A DNA stretch of 64,000 nt, taken from Sphingobium sp. 15-1. Its GTDB lineage: Bacteria; Pseudomonadota; Alphaproteobacteria; Sphingomonadales; Sphingomonadaceae. The stretch covers positions 1,674,001 through 1,738,000 of the forward strand of contig NZ_JABXJG010000001.1 in the NCBI RefSeq assembly GCF_013375535.1. Reading direction: 5' to 3'. Made by a program: the position numbers and the translations under genes. Of this stretch, positions 47,708 through 56,450 are shown in pieces. The notes beneath the pieces were generated by a model that made no database searches, was not told the DNA's origin, and worked only from the letters and a program-made list of their open reading frames with translations. Position 1 is the first letter of the stretch. Each line of letters starts with the position of its first letter.

Positions 47708-48601
47708 ATGGATCGGTTCGAGTCTCTGACCGCCTTCGTCGCGGTGGCCGACCGGCGCGGTTTCGCGGCGGCGGCACGCGCGTTGAAGGCGTCGCCGCCC
47801 GCCATCACGCGCGCGGTGGCGGCGCTGGAGCGGCATCTGGGCGTGACGCTGTTCCATCGATCCACCCGCGCGGTGTCGCTCACGGACGAAGGCGCCGCCT
47901 TTCTCGACCGGGCGCGGCGCATCCTGGCCGACCTGCGCGAAGCCGAGCAGATCGTGACGGGCGGGCGATCGGTGCCGCGCGGGCAGCTCTATGTGACGGC
48001 GCCCGTAATGTTCGGGCGATTGCATGTGCTGCCGGCGATCAACGCGCTGCTGGCCCAGCATGACGGGCTGAGCGCCCGCATGATGCTGGTGGATCGCAAT
48101 GTCCGGATCGTGGAGGAAGGGATAGACGTGGCGGTGCGGATCGGCGCGCTTGCCGACAGCGCGCTGCGCGTGGTGGCGATCGGGTCGGTGCGGCAGACGA
48201 TCGTGGCGAGCCCCGCCTATCTTGCGGCAAATGGCATCCCGTCCGCGCCCGCTGATCTGAAGGGTTTTCGCTGCATCGTCGGCAGCGGCGCGCGCGGCGG
48301 CAATATATGGACCTTCGGCATGAAGGGCGAGGAAACCGTCCAGGTCGTTCCCCGTATCGCCGTCAACACGACCGACGCAATGATCGCGGCGGCCGAGGCC
48401 GGGCAGGGCCTGGCCAATGTCCTGAGCTATCAGGTCGCGGAAGCGATCGTGGCGGGCCGGCTGACGCGGGTGCTGACGGAACATGCGCCGCCGCCGGTGC
48501 CGGTGAATCTGCTCTACGATGCCGGTCGCGCGGCGATGCCCGCAGTGCGGGCCTTCATCGAAGCGATGCGCGAGGGATCCCGCGCCGGGAAGTGGGATTG
48601 A
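47708..48601 (+). CDS. LysR-family transcription regulator
   Basis: A 297-residue regulator. The N-terminal helix-turn-helix (residues 1-60: RFESLTAFVAVADRRGFAAA, ALKASPPAITRAVAALERHLG) is followed by the periplasmic-binding-like effector domain. GGAG five bases before the ATG at 47708 fixes the start. It is divergent from the PNPOx/VOC pair, its most likely target, and lies at the left border of the catabolic region, so wider control of the aldehyde dehydrogenase operon is possible. Confidence 0.9.
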   Translation: MDRFESLTAFVAVADRRGFAAAARALKASPPAITRAVAALERHLGVTLFHRSTRAVSLTDEGAAFLDRARRILADLREAEQIVTGGRSVPRGQLYVTAPVMFGRLHVLPAINALLAQHDGLSARMMLVDRNVRIVEEGIDVAVRIGALADSALRVVAIGSVRQTIVASPAYLAANGIPSAPADLKGFRCIVGSGARGGNIWTFGMKGEETVQVVPRIAVNTTDAMIAAAEAGQGLANVLSYQVAEAIVAGRLTRVLTEHAPPPVPVNLLYDAGRAAMPAVRAFIEAMREGSRAGKWD

Positions 48602-48631
48602 GGATGCGCGGCGGATGCTGCGCGGCTTGCC

Positions 48632-50083
48632 CTAGCGCCCGATCCCGTCCAGGCCGAGACAGACATATTTCAGTTCCTGATAGTCCTCCAGCCCATGGCG
48701 CGACCCTTCGCGCCCCAGCCCGGACATCTTCACGCCGCCAAAGGGCGCGACTTCGGTCGAGATCAGGCCGGTGTTGACGCCGACCATGCCAGCCTCGATC
48801 GCCTCGGCCACGCGCCATGTCCGCGCCATGTCGCGCGCATAGAAATAGGCGGCAAGGCCGTATTCGCTTTCGTTGGCGAGGGCGACGACCTCCTCTTCGC
48901 TCGAAAAGCGGATGACCGGAGCGACCGGGCCAAAAGTTTCCTCCCGCGTGATCCGCATCGCCGGCGTGACGTCGCGCAGGACGGTGGGCGCGAAGAAGCG
49001 GCCACCCAGAGCATGCCGCGCACCCCCCGCGACGAGCGTGGCGCCATGCGCCAATGCGTCAGCGATATGCGCCTCCACCTTGACCAGCGCCCTTTCGTCG
49101 ATCAGCGGCCCGATCGACACGCCTTCCTGCGTTCCCGGTCCGACCCGAAGTCCAGCGACCGCCCGCATCAGCCGGTCGACGAAATCCTCATAGATGCCGT
49201 CCTGCACATAGATGCGGTTGGCGCAGACGCATGTCTGCCCCGCATTGCGGAATTTGGAGAGGATGGCCCCCGCGACCGCCGCATCGACATCAGCGTCGTC
49301 AAACACGATGAAGGGTGCATTGCCGCCCAGTTCCAGGCTCAGTTTCTTGATGGTGGCCGCCGACTGGGCATAGAGCAGCGCCCCGATATGCGTCGATCCG
49401 GTGAAGCTGATCTTCCTGACGAGTGGATGTTCGGTCAGCGCGCCGCCAATCTCCGCCGCATCGCCCGTCACGACATTCAGGATTCCCGGCGGAAGCCCCG
49501 CCTCCTCGCCCAGCCGCGCCAAGGCCAGAGCTGTGAAGGGCGTCTGCGGGGCGGGCTTGAGCACAACGCCGCAACCCGCCGCCAGCGCCGGCGCGATCTT
49601 GCGAGTGACCATCGCCGCCGGGAAGTTCCATGGCGTAATCGCCGCGACGACGCCGACTGGTTGCCGCATGACCAGGATACGTTTGTCCGGCATGTGCGGC
49701 GGCACGATCTCCCCATAGCTTCGCCGCCCTTCCTCAGCGAACCAGCGCAGGAAAGAAGCGGCATAACCGATCTCGCCCAGCGCCTCCGCGCGCGGCTTGC
49801 CCTGCTCCGCGACCAATATGTCGGCCAGTTCCACGCTATTGGCTTGAACGAGATCGTGGAACCGGCCCAATATATCGGCCCGCGCCTGCGCCGTTAGGGC
49901 CGCCCAGTCCCGCATGGCGCGCTGCGCCGCCGCGACGGCTTGTCCGGTCTCCGCCCTCCCCATCATCGGGACGCGCCCGATGATCTTCGCCGTGGCTGGG
50001 TCGTCCACGTCCATCCACAGGCCATTGGTCCGCCATTCGCCGCCGATGAAGCAGGCCTCGCGTTTCAGGTCCAAAATCCGCAT
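48632..50083 (-). CDS. Succinate-semialdehyde dehydrogenase-like aldehyde dehydrogenase
   Basis: A 483-residue NAD(P)-dependent aldehyde dehydrogenase of the GabD type. Cys285 is in NAGQTCVCANRIYV, with the second cysteine at 287 as in GabD enzymes that form a redox disulfide; Glu251 is in LELGGNAPF. PWNFPAAMVTRKIAPALAAG and SGLGREGSRHGLEDY are typical of succinate- or glutarate-semialdehyde enzymes. Third gene of the operon with the ThDP enzyme and another ALDH, 23 bases after the latter, so it probably oxidises an intermediate of that pathway, not GABA-derived semialdehyde. Confidence 0.87.
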   Translation of the reverse strand: MRILDLKREACFIGGEWRTNGLWMDVDDPATAKIIGRVPMMGRAETGQAVAAAQRAMRDWAALTAQARADILGRFHDLVQANSVELADILVAEQGKPRAEALGEIGYAASFLRWFAEEGRRSYGEIVPPHMPDKRILVMRQPVGVVAAITPWNFPAAMVTRKIAPALAAGCGVVLKPAPQTPFTALALARLGEEAGLPPGILNVVTGDAAEIGGALTEHPLVRKISFTGSTHIGALLYAQSAATIKKLSLELGGNAPFIVFDDADVDAAVAGAILSKFRNAGQTCVCANRIYVQDGIYEDFVDRLMRAVAGLRVGPGTQEGVSIGPLIDERALVKVEAHIADALAHGATLVAGGARHALGGRFFAPTVLRDVTPAMRITREETFGPVAPVIRFSSEEEVVALANESEYGLAAYFYARDMARTWRVAEAIEAGMVGVNTGLISTEVAPFGGVKMSGLGREGSRHGLEDYQELKYVCLGLDGIGR

Positions 50084-50106
50084 CCTGTTTCTCTTGGAGC
50101 CTGCCG

Positions 50107-51531
50107 TCAGGCGGCCTTGTTGATCGCGATCGCCTGGGGCGCGGTAAATTCCAGCAGTCCGGCAAGGCCATGTTCCGCGCCAAGGCCCGACTGCTTCCTG
50201 CCCGCGAACACGCGATCGGGCGACATGGTCTGGATTTCGTTGATCCAGACGGTGCCCGCCTCCAGACGCGGCGCCATTTTCCGCGCAAGGTCGATGTCCT
50301 TGGTCCAGACGGAAGCGGCAAGACCGAACGCGCCCGCATTGGCGCGGTCGATCACTTCATCGACATACTGGAATTTCAGCACCGGTACGACCGGGCCGAA
50401 AGGCTCCTCCACAACGATCCGGGCGTCGTCCGGCGGATTGTCGATGACCGTGACGGGTATGAAGAAGCCGGGACCATCCCACTCTCCCCCGCCCAGGGCA
50501 AAGCGATGTCCCCGGTCGTGCGAGTCCGCGATCAGCGCCTTGATCCTGTCATATTGCATGCGGTTCTGGACCGGCCCCAATTGCGTTGCGGGATCGCTTC
50601 CGCTGCCCATCCGGACGGTCCCGGCATAGCGGACGAACGTCGCCAGGAAGGCGTCATATATGTCCGCATGCACATAGATGCGCTTGGCCGCGACGCACAA
50701 TTGGCCGCTATTCTGGAAAGCGCCCCAGAACAGCGCCTGCGCCGTCGTCTCCACATCCACATCGCACAGCACGATCGCCGCATCATTGCCGCCCAGTTCC
50801 AGCGTCAGCCGCTTGAGCGTGTCGGCCGCGCTGACCATGATCTTCTTGCCGGTCCCGGTCGACCCGGTGAAGGATATTTTCGCGACATCGGGATGGCTGG
50901 TGAGCGCCGGTCCAATGTCGTCCGCGCCGGATATGACATTCACCACGCCGGGCGGCAGGACGGACTGCAGCAACTCGCCCAGGCGCAGCGTCGTGAGCGG
51001 CGTGAAGGGCGACGGTTTGACCACGATCGTATTGCCGGCCAGCAGGGCGGGCAGGATCTTGAACGCAACGATCATCAACGGATAATTCCAGGCGGTGATC
51101 GCCGCGACGACGCCCAAAGGTACATGATGCACCTCGACCGTGCGTTCGGCCGTGTCCTCGATGATGTCGACGGGAATATCCATCCGCGCAAAGGCCGTGC
51201 ACCAGTAAATCGAGCCGTCCAGTTCGCCCTCCGCATTGGCGCGCGGCTTGCCCTGCTCATGGATGAGAAGGCCGATCAGCTCCTCGCGATGCGCGGTCAT
51301 GCAATCGGCTATCGCCCGGATGTGATCCTGCCGTTCGGTGAGGGAGAGCGCCACCCATGCCGGGAAAGCCGCCTTCGCCGCCGCCACCGCTTCGTCCACC
51401 TGATCGAGCGTCGCCCGCGGCGCCTGCGCGAACACGTCACCCGTTGCGGGGTTTGTGACGGGCAGCATGGCTGCGGCGGACACCGAGCGGCCACCGATCG
51501 TCATTGGAAATTGGCGCATATTGCCGAACAT
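50107..51531 (-). CDS. Aldehyde dehydrogenase family protein
   Basis: A 474-residue enzyme of the ALDH superfamily. Cys279 is in NSGQLCVAAKRIYV and Glu245 in LELGGNDAAIV; cofactor motifs AITAWNYPLMIVAFKI and FTGSTGTGKKIM are intact. The sequence resembles the broad-specificity class acting on aromatic or aliphatic aldehydes. The start may be the ATG at 51531 or the in-frame ATG at 51519, which has better spacing to GAGGG. It is 51 bases downstream of the ThDP enzyme gene. Confidence 0.87.
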   Translation of the reverse strand: MFGNMRQFPMTIGGRSVSAAAMLPVTNPATGDVFAQAPRATLDQVDEAVAAAKAAFPAWVALSLTERQDHIRAIADCMTAHREELIGLLIHEQGKPRANAEGELDGSIYWCTAFARMDIPVDIIEDTAERTVEVHHVPLGVVAAITAWNYPLMIVAFKILPALLAGNTIVVKPSPFTPLTTLRLGELLQSVLPPGVVNVISGADDIGPALTSHPDVAKISFTGSTGTGKKIMVSAADTLKRLTLELGGNDAAIVLCDVDVETTAQALFWGAFQNSGQLCVAAKRIYVHADIYDAFLATFVRYAGTVRMGSGSDPATQLGPVQNRMQYDRIKALIADSHDRGHRFALGGGEWDGPGFFIPVTVIDNPPDDARIVVEEPFGPVVPVLKFQYVDEVIDRANAGAFGLAASVWTKDIDLARKMAPRLEAGTVWINEIQTMSPDRVFAGRKQSGLGAEHGLAGLLEFTAPQAIAINKAA

Positions 51532-51582
51532 CCCTCTCTCATCCGCGCTTGTTATGGCTGGCCAGGCGCCAGCCCGGCGCGC

Positions 51583-53286
51583 TTATTTCAGGTTCATCTT
51601 CGCCTCATTGCCGTCCCACAGCTTGGACGGCGCATAGGCGTCGGGATCGACGATCACGTCGAGCACGGTGGTGACGTCCGCGTGGAGGGCAGCCTCCAGC
51701 GCGGGCTTGAGATCGGCGGGATCGACGATCACCACGCCCAGCGCGCCCGCAGCGCGCGAGACGGCGGCATGATCGACCGGGCAAAATGCGATCGCTGACG
51801 ACGTCTTGCCGTAGAAGAGATTCTCCGCATGCCGCTGATAGCCGAGCAGGCCGTTGTTGAGGACGATGACGACCACGGGTATCTTCTCCCGCACGCTCGT
51901 CTCGATTTCCGACCAGACATGGGCGAACCCGCCGTCACCGACGATCGCCACGACGCGCGCACCGGGCGAGGCGAGCTTTGCCCCCATTCCGAGTGGCATG
52001 CCCCAGCCCAGCCCCGCCATGCCGCGCGGCAGCAGGAAGCGCTGCCCCGTGCGCTTGGCCGTCAGATAGCTGGAGACCCAGATCGAGGCGTAGCTGGCAT
52101 CGGCCACCACGATGTCGTCGGGCGTCAGCAGCGCATCGAGTTCCGCGAGCATGCGCTGCGGCAGGATGGGCGTCTGATCGGACGCGAATATCGGGGCCAT
52201 CACGGCCCTGTGCCGGGCGCGTCCCTCGGCAATCTGGCGCTTAAGCGCATCGGCGCCTTCGATCCGCAGCGAAAGATCGACCTCGCCCAGCGCTTCGGTC
52301 AGATCGTCCAGCGCGAGCCGGGCGTCACCGACAAGGCGGGTCGCCTCATAGGTGCGCCCGACCTCCATGCTGTCCACATCGATATGGATGTAGCTCGCGT
52401 CGGGCGCCGTCAGGCTCCATCCGTCGGTGCCATTCTCGTTGGTCCGCGACCCCACCAGCAGCACGACATCGGCGCCGGATATGATCGGCAGATGGAAATG
52501 CGCTGGCCCTTTCTCCCCCGTGACGTTCGCCGCGACGCCCAGCGACAGGGGATGATTCTCGTCGATCGCGCCCTTGCCCATGTTGGTCGTAGCCACCGGC
52601 AACTGGCCGCGCTCCGCCAGCCTCACCAGCGCCTGCGCAGCGCCGGAGAGATGCACGCCGCCCCCCGCAATGATCAACGGCGAGCGCGCTTCCGCCAGCA
52701 GCCTGGCCGCCTGGCGCACATTGCCCCGGTCGGGGCGTGCCCGGTCGAGCGGAAACAGGCCATTGTCACGTCGCCGGGCGAACCGCGACGGCTGCGCCGG
52801 CATGTCGAGCACGTCACGCGGCAACAGCAGCACAACCGGACCAGGACGGCCGGAATTGGCGGCCGTTATCGCCAGATCGACATAGTCTTCGGCCCGGGCG
52901 GGATCGTCGATCCGTCTCGTCCATTTGGAGACGCCCGCGAACAGGGCGAAATGGTCTATCTCCTGAAAGGCGTTGCGATCCCGCAGCGACGCCGGCACCT
53001 CCTGCACCAGCACCAGCATGGGAACGGACGCCGTCATCGCTTCCGACATGGGGGCGATCGCCAGCGTCGCGGCGGGGCCATTTTGCGCGACAAGGACGCT
53101 GATCCGGTTGGTGATCCGCGAAAAGCCGTCGGCCATCACGCCGCCGGCATTTTCCGTCCGGTAGAATATCTGGCGCATGCCGGCCTCCTCGGCCGAAATG
53201 CTGAAGGAAATGGGATTGCTCTGGCCGAAAAACATTGTGATGCCGTGCCGCTTGAGCGACGCGGCTATGACGTCGGAAACCTTCAT
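51583..53286 (-). CDS. Thiamine-diphosphate-dependent enzyme (acetolactate synthase/benzoylformate decarboxylase superfamily)
   Basis: A 567-residue enzyme that makes or breaks C–C bonds next to a carbonyl. The activating glutamate is Glu45 in RTENAGGVMADGF, and the ThDP/metal motif GDGGFAHVWSE…VLNN is near residues 430-457; the middle domain is intact. It lacks the usual FAD-site context of biosynthetic acetolactate synthases as far as I can judge, and no small subunit is present. First gene of an operon with two aldehyde dehydrogenases, so decarboxylation or lyase cleavage giving an aldehyde is the likely reaction. Start FGQSNPISFS is unusual: the family normally has GxPG there. Confidence 0.88.
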   Translation of the reverse strand: MKVSDVIAASLKRHGITMFFGQSNPISFSISAEEAGMRQIFYRTENAGGVMADGFSRITNRISVLVAQNGPAATLAIAPMSEAMTASVPMLVLVQEVPASLRDRNAFQEIDHFALFAGVSKWTRRIDDPARAEDYVDLAITAANSGRPGPVVLLLPRDVLDMPAQPSRFARRRDNGLFPLDRARPDRGNVRQAARLLAEARSPLIIAGGGVHLSGAAQALVRLAERGQLPVATTNMGKGAIDENHPLSLGVAANVTGEKGPAHFHLPIISGADVVLLVGSRTNENGTDGWSLTAPDASYIHIDVDSMEVGRTYEATRLVGDARLALDDLTEALGEVDLSLRIEGADALKRQIAEGRARHRAVMAPIFASDQTPILPQRMLAELDALLTPDDIVVADASYASIWVSSYLTAKRTGQRFLLPRGMAGLGWGMPLGMGAKLASPGARVVAIVGDGGFAHVWSEIETSVREKIPVVVIVLNNGLLGYQRHAENLFYGKTSSAIAFCPVDHAAVSRAAGALGVVIVDPADLKPALEAALHADVTTVLDVIVDPDAYAPSKLWDGNEAKMNLK

Positions 53287-53447
53287 GTGGACCCTCTCTC
53301 CAGTGCGCGAGCAGGCAGTCCCCGGCAGGCGGCGGGCGCATGCGGCGAAATGATGGTCGCCGCTCGATGCGCGTCATTCCCGTACCGGGTCAGACCCCCA
53401 AGAAATCGCTTGATGTCCGCTCCCTATTCGGTGCGGGCGCTGGCTGC

Positions 53448-53461
53448 GTCCAATTCCTTTT
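53448..53461 (-). promoter_or_regulatory. Shared 14-bp motif GTCCAATTCCTTTT, copy 1
   Basis: The same 14 bases occur at 59600-59613. Read toward the leftward genes it is AAAAGGAATTGGAC; the TTGGAC could serve as a -35 element, with GAATAG 18 bases downstream as a possible -10. It lies 162 bp before the ThDP gene start. Confidence 0.45.
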
Positions 53462-53523
53462 GGCCAAGGGGCATCCCTGCGGGTCATGCCCCTCGCAAGG
53501 ACGCCGCCTTCCCGCCAAGAGTC

Positions 53524-53538
53524 ATTCCTGTCAGGAAT
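53524..53538. promoter_or_regulatory. Perfect palindrome, candidate operator of TonB receptor 1
   Basis: ATTCCTG-T-CAGGAAT has seven-base perfect arms around one base, 89 bp before the receptor start. A further CAGGAA follows at 53547. The binding protein is unknown. Confidence 0.5.
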
Positions 53539-53627
53539 AGCCCTACAGGAAGAGCGATTTGCCGTGGGATATGGAGGGGAGCAGTAAGGAAGCCACACAA
53601 TGAAAACGGATTAGGACGAGGGGAAAG

Positions 53628-55739
53628 ATGATGGCGAAGCGCAAAGCTGCGATCGGGCTGCTTTCGACGACATTCATGGCGGTGCTAACCGTGCCGGCCT
53701 ATGGCCAGGAGGGCGATGCTGGCGCTCCCGCGCTTGGAGAGATCATCGTCACCGCGCAGAAACGCTCGGAATCCCTTCAGAATGTTCCGCTATCCGTGTC
53801 CGCCCTGGGCGGCCAGGCGCTCGAATCCAGCTCCGTCACCAGCGTCAACGACGCCCTTCGCTCGGTCCCCGGCGTGACCAGCTACAACTCCTTCCAGGGC
53901 GGCATGACGAAATTCGCGGTGCGCGGCGTCGCGTCCAATCCGTCGCTCTTCAACGGCAGCAGCGTCGTTGGCTATTATCTCGATGAGATTCCGTTCGCCT
54001 TCGCCCGCTTCCCGGTATCGCCCGACGCCAACGCCTATGACATGGAACGGGTGGAGGTCCTGCGCGGGCCCCAGGGCACTCTTTACGGCGCCAATGCGCT
54101 CAACGGCGTCGTGCGCGTGCTGACCCATGACGCCGACCTGGACGATGTCCAGATCAAGGCCCGCGCCACGGGATCGACGACCCGAAACGGCGGCGAGAGC
54201 TTCCGCGGCGACGCGGCCGTGAACATCCCGCTGATACCCGGCAAGCTCGCGCTGCGCGCCGTCCTGGGTTATGCCGACACGGCCGGCTGGATCGACCTGC
54301 CCGTTGCCGGCATCCAGGATGTAAACGACGGCAAGACCAAGAATCTGCGTTTGAAACTGAACGCCGAACCGACCGACAATCTCAAGGTGGAGGGTCTTGT
54401 CTGGCTCAACCGCAACGAGATCGGCTCTTCGAACAATTCACGCGACGACCGGACCTGGCTCGCCCGCTTCCGGCAGCCCGCCAATACCAATTTCGACGCC
54501 TATGGCCTCACGCTTTCCTATGATTTTCCGACCTTTTCGATCCTGAGCGCAACGAGCCACATCAAGTTCCACAATGCGAGCCTGATCGATGCCCCCGTCG
54601 GCGGCGCAAGGCACTGGACCGAGCTGGGCGCGAGATTGTGGTCGCAGGAGCTGCGCGCTGTCTCGACGGGTGAAGGCCCATGGGGATGGTCGGTCGGCGC
54701 CATTTATCGCGACGCGCAGGACAATCAGCGGCAGCGTTTCGACACGCTGAATTCCGGTCTCTGGCTCGATTTCGACTATGGCTCCAAATCTTATGCGCTG
54801 TTCGGTGAGATCAGCCGGAAGTTCCTGGACGACCGGCTGACCGTCACGGGCGGTCTGCGCTATTACAAGGACAAGACCAGCTATCACGAAAATGCCTATT
54901 GGAACACCAATCCGCTGCTGCCCGATCGTCGTGAAGCCTTCGATGCCGTCACCCCACGGGCCGTCATTTCCTTCCGCCCGAACACGAACCTTTCGCTCTA
55001 TACCAGCTATTCTCAAGGGTTCCGAAGCGGCTTCAGCCAGAACGGCCTTGTGCTCAGGATCACCGACGCGGCGCAATCCGTTCGCCCCGACCGCCTGCAC
55101 AATTACGAAGTCGGCGCCAAGGGCAAGCTGCTCGATGGTCTGCTGGAATTCGACGCCTCGCTCTATTATATCGACTGGAAGGACACGGTTCAGGTCCTCA
55201 ATGTCATCGTCAACACCCCGGTCGGCGTGTTCGGGGTCAATCAGGCGATCAATTCCAGCTCCGCCAGCGGCCTGGGCGCCGATCTGGCGGTGACCCTGCG
55301 CCCGGCGCGCGGCTTCAACATCGGCGGCACCGTCAGTTGGAACAATCTGGAGTTCGACCGGGACGTCTATTCGGGGACGGCCGTCCTCTTCCGCAAGGGA
55401 ACGCGGCTGCCCGAGTCCGCGAAGCTGACAGCCACCGGCCAGATCGGCTATAATTTCGACATATCGGACGATTACAACGCCAGCTTCTCGGCGGCGGTGA
55501 CGCATAGCTCCAGCATCTACAATACGGCCGGCTTCACCCTGTTGCAGGGCGACAACATCACCAAGCTCGACCTGGAGATGAAGCTGAAGTCCAAAAACGG
55601 CTGGAGCGTCTCCCTGTTCGCGGACAATATCACCGACGAAGATGGGCGCATCCGCCGCGTCGGCCCGCAGCCGGTCAATGACTATGCGGACAGGCTCCGC
55701 CCGAGGACCGTCGGCCTGCAGTTCGAATTCGAGATGTGA
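53628..55739 (+). CDS. TonB-dependent receptor 1
   Basis: An outer-membrane active-transport barrel of 703 residues. Signal peptide: basic KRKAAIG, hydrophobic core, likely cleavage after AYGQ (about residue 27). The TonB-box-like EIIVTAQKRSESLQNVPLSVS is followed by the plug (VLRGPQGTLYGANALNGVVRV, about residues 140-165) and the 22-strand barrel. The ending LQFEFEM lacks the usual final Phe/Tyr. This FecA-unlike class in sphingomonads often imports carbon sources and not siderophores. Divergent from the ThDP operon and followed by VOC, SDR and MFS genes. Confidence 0.92.
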   Translation: MMAKRKAAIGLLSTTFMAVLTVPAYGQEGDAGAPALGEIIVTAQKRSESLQNVPLSVSALGGQALESSSVTSVNDALRSVPGVTSYNSFQGGMTKFAVRGVASNPSLFNGSSVVGYYLDEIPFAFARFPVSPDANAYDMERVEVLRGPQGTLYGANALNGVVRVLTHDADLDDVQIKARATGSTTRNGGESFRGDAAVNIPLIPGKLALRAVLGYADTAGWIDLPVAGIQDVNDGKTKNLRLKLNAEPTDNLKVEGLVWLNRNEIGSSNNSRDDRTWLARFRQPANTNFDAYGLTLSYDFPTFSILSATSHIKFHNASLIDAPVGGARHWTELGARLWSQELRAVSTGEGPWGWSVGAIYRDAQDNQRQRFDTLNSGLWLDFDYGSKSYALFGEISRKFLDDRLTVTGGLRYYKDKTSYHENAYWNTNPLLPDRREAFDAVTPRAVISFRPNTNLSLYTSYSQGFRSGFSQNGLVLRITDAAQSVRPDRLHNYEVGAKGKLLDGLLEFDASLYYIDWKDTVQVLNVIVNTPVGVFGVNQAINSSSASGLGADLAVTLRPARGFNIGGTVSWNNLEFDRDVYSGTAVLFRKGTRLPESAKLTATGQIGYNFDISDDYNASFSAAVTHSSSIYNTAGFTLLQGDNITKLDLEMKLKSKNGWSVSLFADNITDEDGRIRRVGPQPVNDYADRLRPRTVGLQFEFEM

Positions 55740-55741
55740 CC

Positions 55742-55784
55742 GGACCGGATGAGGGCGCCGCGCCATGGCGCCTGCGTCCGGTCC
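55742..55784 (+). promoter_or_regulatory. Stable hairpin between TonB receptor 1 and the VOC gene
   Basis: GGACCGGA (55742) pairs perfectly with TCCGGTCC (55777), and inside it GGCGCC pairs with GGCGCC. There is no T-run, so it is more likely an mRNA stabiliser or processing site that lifts receptor expression above the downstream enzymes than a terminator. Confidence 0.5.
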
Positions 55785-55808
55785 CGTCCTCCCCAAGGAA
55801 GGAATAGC

Positions 55809-56384
55809 ATGCCCCCAGCGCCGATGGGCCATCCCCAGATCAATTCCGACTTCATCCAGATATGCTTCGTCGTGGAGGATCTGGAGGCCGCCATGGCCGA
55901 TTACTCCCGGATCTTCGGCGCCGGACCATGGTTCCTCTATGAGGAGCCCTCCCCCGAACTGGATCGTACCCTGTATCGCGGCAAGCCGACGGTGATGGGC
56001 ACCAGGGTTGCGCTGGGCTATGCCGGCGACATGATGTTCGAACTTGCCTGCCCGCGCCCAGGCATGCCATCCATCTTCCAGGAGGTCGCGCAACGGGACG
56101 GCTATGGCCTGCATCATTTCGGCCTGGCTGTCGGAGACTTTGACGATGTCGCGGCCACTCTTGAGGCTGCGGGCCTTGAAAGCCTGCATTTCGGCGTGAC
56201 CGCGCGCGGCGCGCGATGCGTGATGGTGAGGCGGGACGGCGCGCCGCATGCGATCGAGGAATTTATCGAGATGATCCCGGCCAGTCGCGCCTTCTACGCC
56301 TTCATGAAGAAATGCGCGGCGGAGTGGGACGGCGTCTCGCTGGTCTATGACGGACCGGCGCCAAGCGACGTCATCCTCAAATGA
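55809..56384 (+). CDS. VOC (glyoxalase-like) family protein, second copy
   Basis: A 191-residue VOC protein starting PPAPMGHPQINSDFIQICFVVEDLE, with GYGLHHFGLAVGDFDDV in the second module and GAPHAIEEFIEMI near the end carrying a likely metal-ligand Glu. AAGGAAGGA before the ATG at 55809 sets the start. It differs in length and sequence from the VOC protein at 46616. Placed between the receptor and the short-chain dehydrogenase, it probably acts in the same pathway, as a dioxygenase, epimerase or lyase. Confidence 0.83.
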   Translation: MPPAPMGHPQINSDFIQICFVVEDLEAAMADYSRIFGAGPWFLYEEPSPELDRTLYRGKPTVMGTRVALGYAGDMMFELACPRPGMPSIFQEVAQRDGYGLHHFGLAVGDFDDVAATLEAAGLESLHFGVTARGARCVMVRRDGAPHAIEEFIEMIPASRAFYAFMKKCAAEWDGVSLVYDGPAPSDVILK

Positions 56385-56450
56385 GCAGCCCCATGCGGCG
56401 CGCATGATCGACAGATACCGGGCGAGCGCCCGACGCGGAGAAGGACGAGA

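Larger units (their letters stand above)
53287..53627. other. Divergent promoter region, ThDP operon / TonB receptor 1
   Basis: These 341 bases have no gene. They contain a 14-bp sequence also found in the divergent region at 59600, and a perfect 15-base palindrome at 53524. The 3' end has GAGGGGAAAG directly before the receptor start. Confidence 0.6.
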
